From positions 1 through 23,684 of the forward strand of contig CALADS010000014.1 of assembly GCA_937890825.1 (NCBI GenBank): 23,684 nucleotides of DNA, given 5' to 3'. A program made the translations under genes and the position numbers. The notes beneath the pieces were generated by a model. That model ran no database searches and was not told the origin of the DNA. It worked only from the letters and a program-made list of their open reading frames with translations. Source of the stretch: an uncultured Bacteroides sp. Lineage in GTDB: Bacteria > Bacteroidota > Bacteroidia > Bacteroidales > Bacteroidaceae. Numbering within the stretch: position 1 is the first letter of the stretch; the number at the start of each line of letters is the position of its first letter. Shown here one piece after another: positions 22,063-23,684 of the stretch.

Positions 22063-22770
22063 ATGCTTATGAAAAGTTGGAATTCTGAAGCGCTGCTCAT
22101 AGCCCTGGGGCTGGTGATGCTGGGAGTGATGTTACGCAATGGTATCAATGATTTCAAGGACAAGGAACGGATAGTCAGTGTGAAGGGGCTGGCCGAGATA
22201 GAAGTGCCGGCCGACAAGGTAATCTGGCCGCTGGTGTTTAAGGAAATCGGCAACGATCCGTCGGTGCTGTATGCCAATCTCACCAAGAAGAATCAAGCGG
22301 TGGTGCAGTTTCTGCAGTCCAACGGTATTACGCCGGAGGAAATCAGCATCGCACCCTCGGAGATTATCGATCAGCAGGCCGAACGCTATGCCGGTAATGA
22401 TGTGCGTTACCGCTACAATGCTACTTCGGTGATTACGGTGGTGTCGGCCGATGTGCCTAAGGTGCGCAGACTGATGTCTGAACAGTCGGAACTGCTGAAG
22501 CAGGGGATAGCCATTACCGGTGGCGATTACCGGTATAACGTGGTGTATGAATTTACCGGACTGAACGACGTGAAGCCTCGGATGATAGAAGAAGCTACGA
22601 AGAATGCCCGGGCAGCCGCCGAAAAGTTTGCCAAAGATTCGGACAGCAAACTGGGGAAGATACGCAATGCGTCGCAAGGGCAGTTCTCTATTTCGGATAG
22701 AGATGCCAATACGCCTTATGTGAAGAGTGTGCGGGTGGTGACTACTGTCAACTATTATTTAAATAACTGA
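22063..22770 (+). CDS. SIMPL-domain (DUF541/YggE-like) protein with an N-terminal membrane anchor
   Basis: This 235-residue protein has an N-terminal hydrophobic segment (about 8-24) that anchors or exports it, then a SIMPL (DUF541) domain: RIVSVKGLAEIEVPADKVIW near 37-56, an NLTKKNQAVVQFLQSNGI helix, and a C-terminal ARAAAEKFAKDSDSKLGKI motif with NYYLNN at the end. SIMPL proteins are periplasmic or surface-linked and of unknown biochemical function, with reports of oxidative-stress protection for YggE. Two starts are possible, ATG at 22063 (MLMKSW) or 22069 (MKSW); the second gives the more usual beginning. It stands alone, divergent from nagA, with a gene-poor stretch after it. Confidence 0.9.
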   Translation: MLMKSWNSEALLIALGLVMLGVMLRNGINDFKDKERIVSVKGLAEIEVPADKVIWPLVFKEIGNDPSVLYANLTKKNQAVVQFLQSNGITPEEISIAPSEIIDQQAERYAGNDVRYRYNATSVITVVSADVPKVRRLMSEQSELLKQGIAITGGDYRYNVVYEFTGLNDVKPRMIEEATKNARAAAEKFAKDSDSKLGKIRNASQGQFSISDRDANTPYVKSVRVVTTVNYYLNN

Positions 22771-23092
22771 GGGCTGCTTTAAAATCTAGAAAGTTGGTTG
22801 ATCTTTATTTAGAAAGTATTACAATCAGCGCTGCCTGAGCTTGTCTCCGGTCTTTTGCTGCCAAATAGCTCTCAGCAAAAGCAGGAATACATTTTAATCA
22901 GCTTCGAAACAGTTTCTCAATGGACGAATATCTTTTTTACAACTGATTTATAACAGATTCTTTTATTTATGAAAAAAAACGCTGGTGTTATGTGGCTGTT
23001 TTCTGGGGGTAGCCATGGGATTTTTTATTGATTACCGCAACTGATGTGTTTTAAATAATATTATAAATATAACAAACTGAAAATCATATATT
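22771..23092. other. Gene-poor stretch of 322 bp with a hairpin
   Basis: No normal gene is seen. CTTTTGCTG (22852-22860) can pair with CAGCAAAAG (22873-22881) around a 12-base loop, but no T-run follows, so it is not a classic terminator. A possible frameshifted micro-ORF lies at 22969-23044. The last 50 bp before the RhuM start are very A/T rich with no TAnnTTTG element. Confidence 0.45.
22969..23044 (+). pseudogene. Possible frameshifted small membrane protein
   Basis: ATG followed by eight A's gives MKKNAGVMWLFSGGSHGIFY then a stop. Removing one A gives MKKTLVLCGCFLGVAMGFFI plus DYRN and a stop: a plausible 24-residue export or membrane segment. The other frame has a stop just before the A-run and no start of its own. 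The cause could be a real mutation, a sequencing error in the homopolymer, programmed slippage, or chance in A/T-rich DNA. Confidence 0.25.
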
Positions 23093-23458
23093 ATGGATAA
23101 TTTGAACCAGACAGATAGCATCGTTATATACCAAACGACAGATGGTGAAACCTGTATAGATGTTAAGTTTCAAGATGAAACCGTTTGGCTATCTCAAGCG
23201 CAAATGGCGGAGTTGTTTCAGAAGGACAGAACAGTCATCGGACGTCATATCAATAATATATTCAAGGAGGGAGAACTTGAAGAAAGCTTGGTGTGTGCAA
23301 AATTTGCACATACCAAGGATTATGGTCGTAGAGAAGGGTTTACCCAGCGTACAGAAACCACCCTTTATAATTTGGATGTAATCATTTCTGTGGGTTATCG
23401 CGTCAAATCAAAGCAAGGTACTCAATTCCGCATTTGGGCCAATAAGGTATTCCAATAG
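23093..23458 (+). pseudogene. RhuM-family protein, N-terminal part only (3' truncated)
   Basis: The 121 residues are the N-terminal domain of the RhuM (virulence/DNA-binding-like) family: IVIYQTTDGETCIDVKFQDE, VWLSQAQMAELFQKDRTVIG, RHINNIFKEGEL, and LYNLDVIISVGYRVKSKQGT followed by FRIWANKV. Full members are usually about 300-350 residues and continue with a long C-terminal domain; here a stop comes two codons after FRIWANKV, at the point where the sequence also matches an oppositely oriented exported protein. RhuM genes are named after a Salmonella pathogenicity-island gene; their function is unclear and they often sit in mobile or defence regions. The fragment may still be translated, but it is most likely a remnant. 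Confidence 0.72.
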
Positions 23459-23546
23459 AGTCTGTTACCGTTCCGGCAAGTTGATGTTGTGCAAATGCTA
23501 TGCAACTTTGCAAAAGAAGGGCGAAGAAGAATAGTGACTTTTTCAT
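23403..23546 (-). pseudogene. N-terminal remnant of an exported protein (carboxypeptidase-regulatory-like/TonB-receptor start)
   Basis: On the minus strand an ATG at 23546 opens a clear signal peptide, MKKSLFFFALLLQSCIAFAQ, followed by HQLAGTVTDSIGIP, the usual start of the CarboxypepD_reg-like domain found at the N-terminus of SusC/TonB-dependent receptors and related outer-membrane proteins. After that the frame runs backwards through the RhuM coding sequence (YWPKCGIEYLALI) and stops at 23403-23405. So only about the first 34 residues belong to the original protein; the rest was lost at the junction near 23443-23452. A TAnnTTTG match lies 23 bp upstream. The full original product cannot be identified. 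Confidence 0.55.
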
Positions 23547-23568
23547 GTATTAAAAATATTGATATTGG

Positions 23569-23576
23569 CAAAGGTA
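23569..23576 (-). promoter_or_regulatory. Predicted promoter of the exported-protein remnant (-7 TACCTTTG)
   Basis: On the minus strand 23576-23569 reads TACCTTTG (TAnnTTTG), 22 bp before the ATG at 23546. The promoter was apparently kept when the gene was cut. Confidence 0.4.
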
Positions 23577-23624
23577 AGCATAATTTATAAGAAAATTAGT
23601 CTACAAGCCCTATTTTGACTTTTA

Positions 23625-23649
23625 TAGTGACTATTGGGTGTAGTGACTA
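23625..23649. repeat. Two copies of the near-palindrome TAGTGACTA, 16 bp apart
   Basis: TAGTGACTA occurs at 23625-23633 and 23641-23649. Each copy is a palindrome around its central base (TAGT-G-ACTA). They lie about 50-75 bp upstream of the -7 element of the exported-protein remnant, so they may be operator sites. A related ATAGTGACTT is at 23531-23540, inside the remnant. Confidence 0.5.
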
Positions 23650-23684
23650 AAACGAAAAACTCCGAAACGCTTGATAATGAAGCA

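Overview
The window looks like the chromosome of a Bacteroidales gut bacterium (Bacteroides/Phocaeicola-like). Reasons: the gene families present (541-544-residue type GroEL ending in GGMGGMM, a NagB-like/PIG-L fusion, AAA/DUF4143 ATPase, SIMPL, RhuM and C1 peptidase genes), the near absence of Shine-Dalgarno sites, and repeated perfect matches to the Bacteroidetes -7 promoter element TAnnTTTG upstream of genes. Most of it is ordinary core metabolism and stress response; the accessory-like parts are at about 5.9-6.5 kb, 8.6-10.3 kb and 22.8-23.7 kb.

Layout. The left edge holds the 3' end of a PD-(D/E)xK nuclease-type protein, followed by the groES-groEL chaperonin operon (+). Facing it on the minus strand is an AzgA/PbuG-type purine permease. 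Next, on the minus strand, is a beta-oxidation electron-transfer operon: etfB, etfA, a 23S-intervening-sequence-type four-helix-bundle gene, and an acyl-CoA dehydrogenase. The four-helix gene is bracketed by two oppositely oriented arrays of GGAGTTA repeats and looks like a cassette inserted between etfA and its dehydrogenase partner. Upstream is a stand-alone AAA/DUF4143 ATPase, then a gene-free 385-bp stretch with 32-bp tandem repeats.

The middle contains a secreted C1 (bleomycin hydrolase/PepC-like) peptidase divergent from a patatin-like phospholipase, which overlaps tail-to-tail with a ComEA-like helix-hairpin-helix membrane protein; then clpB (-), and a plus-strand pair of an uncharacterised gene and a LysR regulator. 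These converge on a two-gene minus-strand unit (TusA-like protein without the catalytic cysteine, plus an unknown 113-residue protein joined by an ATGA overlap).

The right part holds the amino-sugar operon nagA - nagB-like/PIG-L fusion (-), a divergent SIMPL-domain gene (+), a 322-bp gene-poor stretch with a possible frameshifted micro-ORF, and a breakpoint at about 23.44-23.45 kb where a RhuM gene loses its 3' part and an oppositely oriented exported-protein gene loses everything after its first 30-odd codons.

The best candidates for something new are (1) the four-helix-bundle cassette with its inverted GGAGTTA arrays, (2) the NagB-like domain in which the catalytic residues expected from E. 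coli NagB are all replaced except the glutamate, and (3) the RhuM/exported-protein junction. All statements come from reading the sequence and from general family knowledge; no database search was possible.
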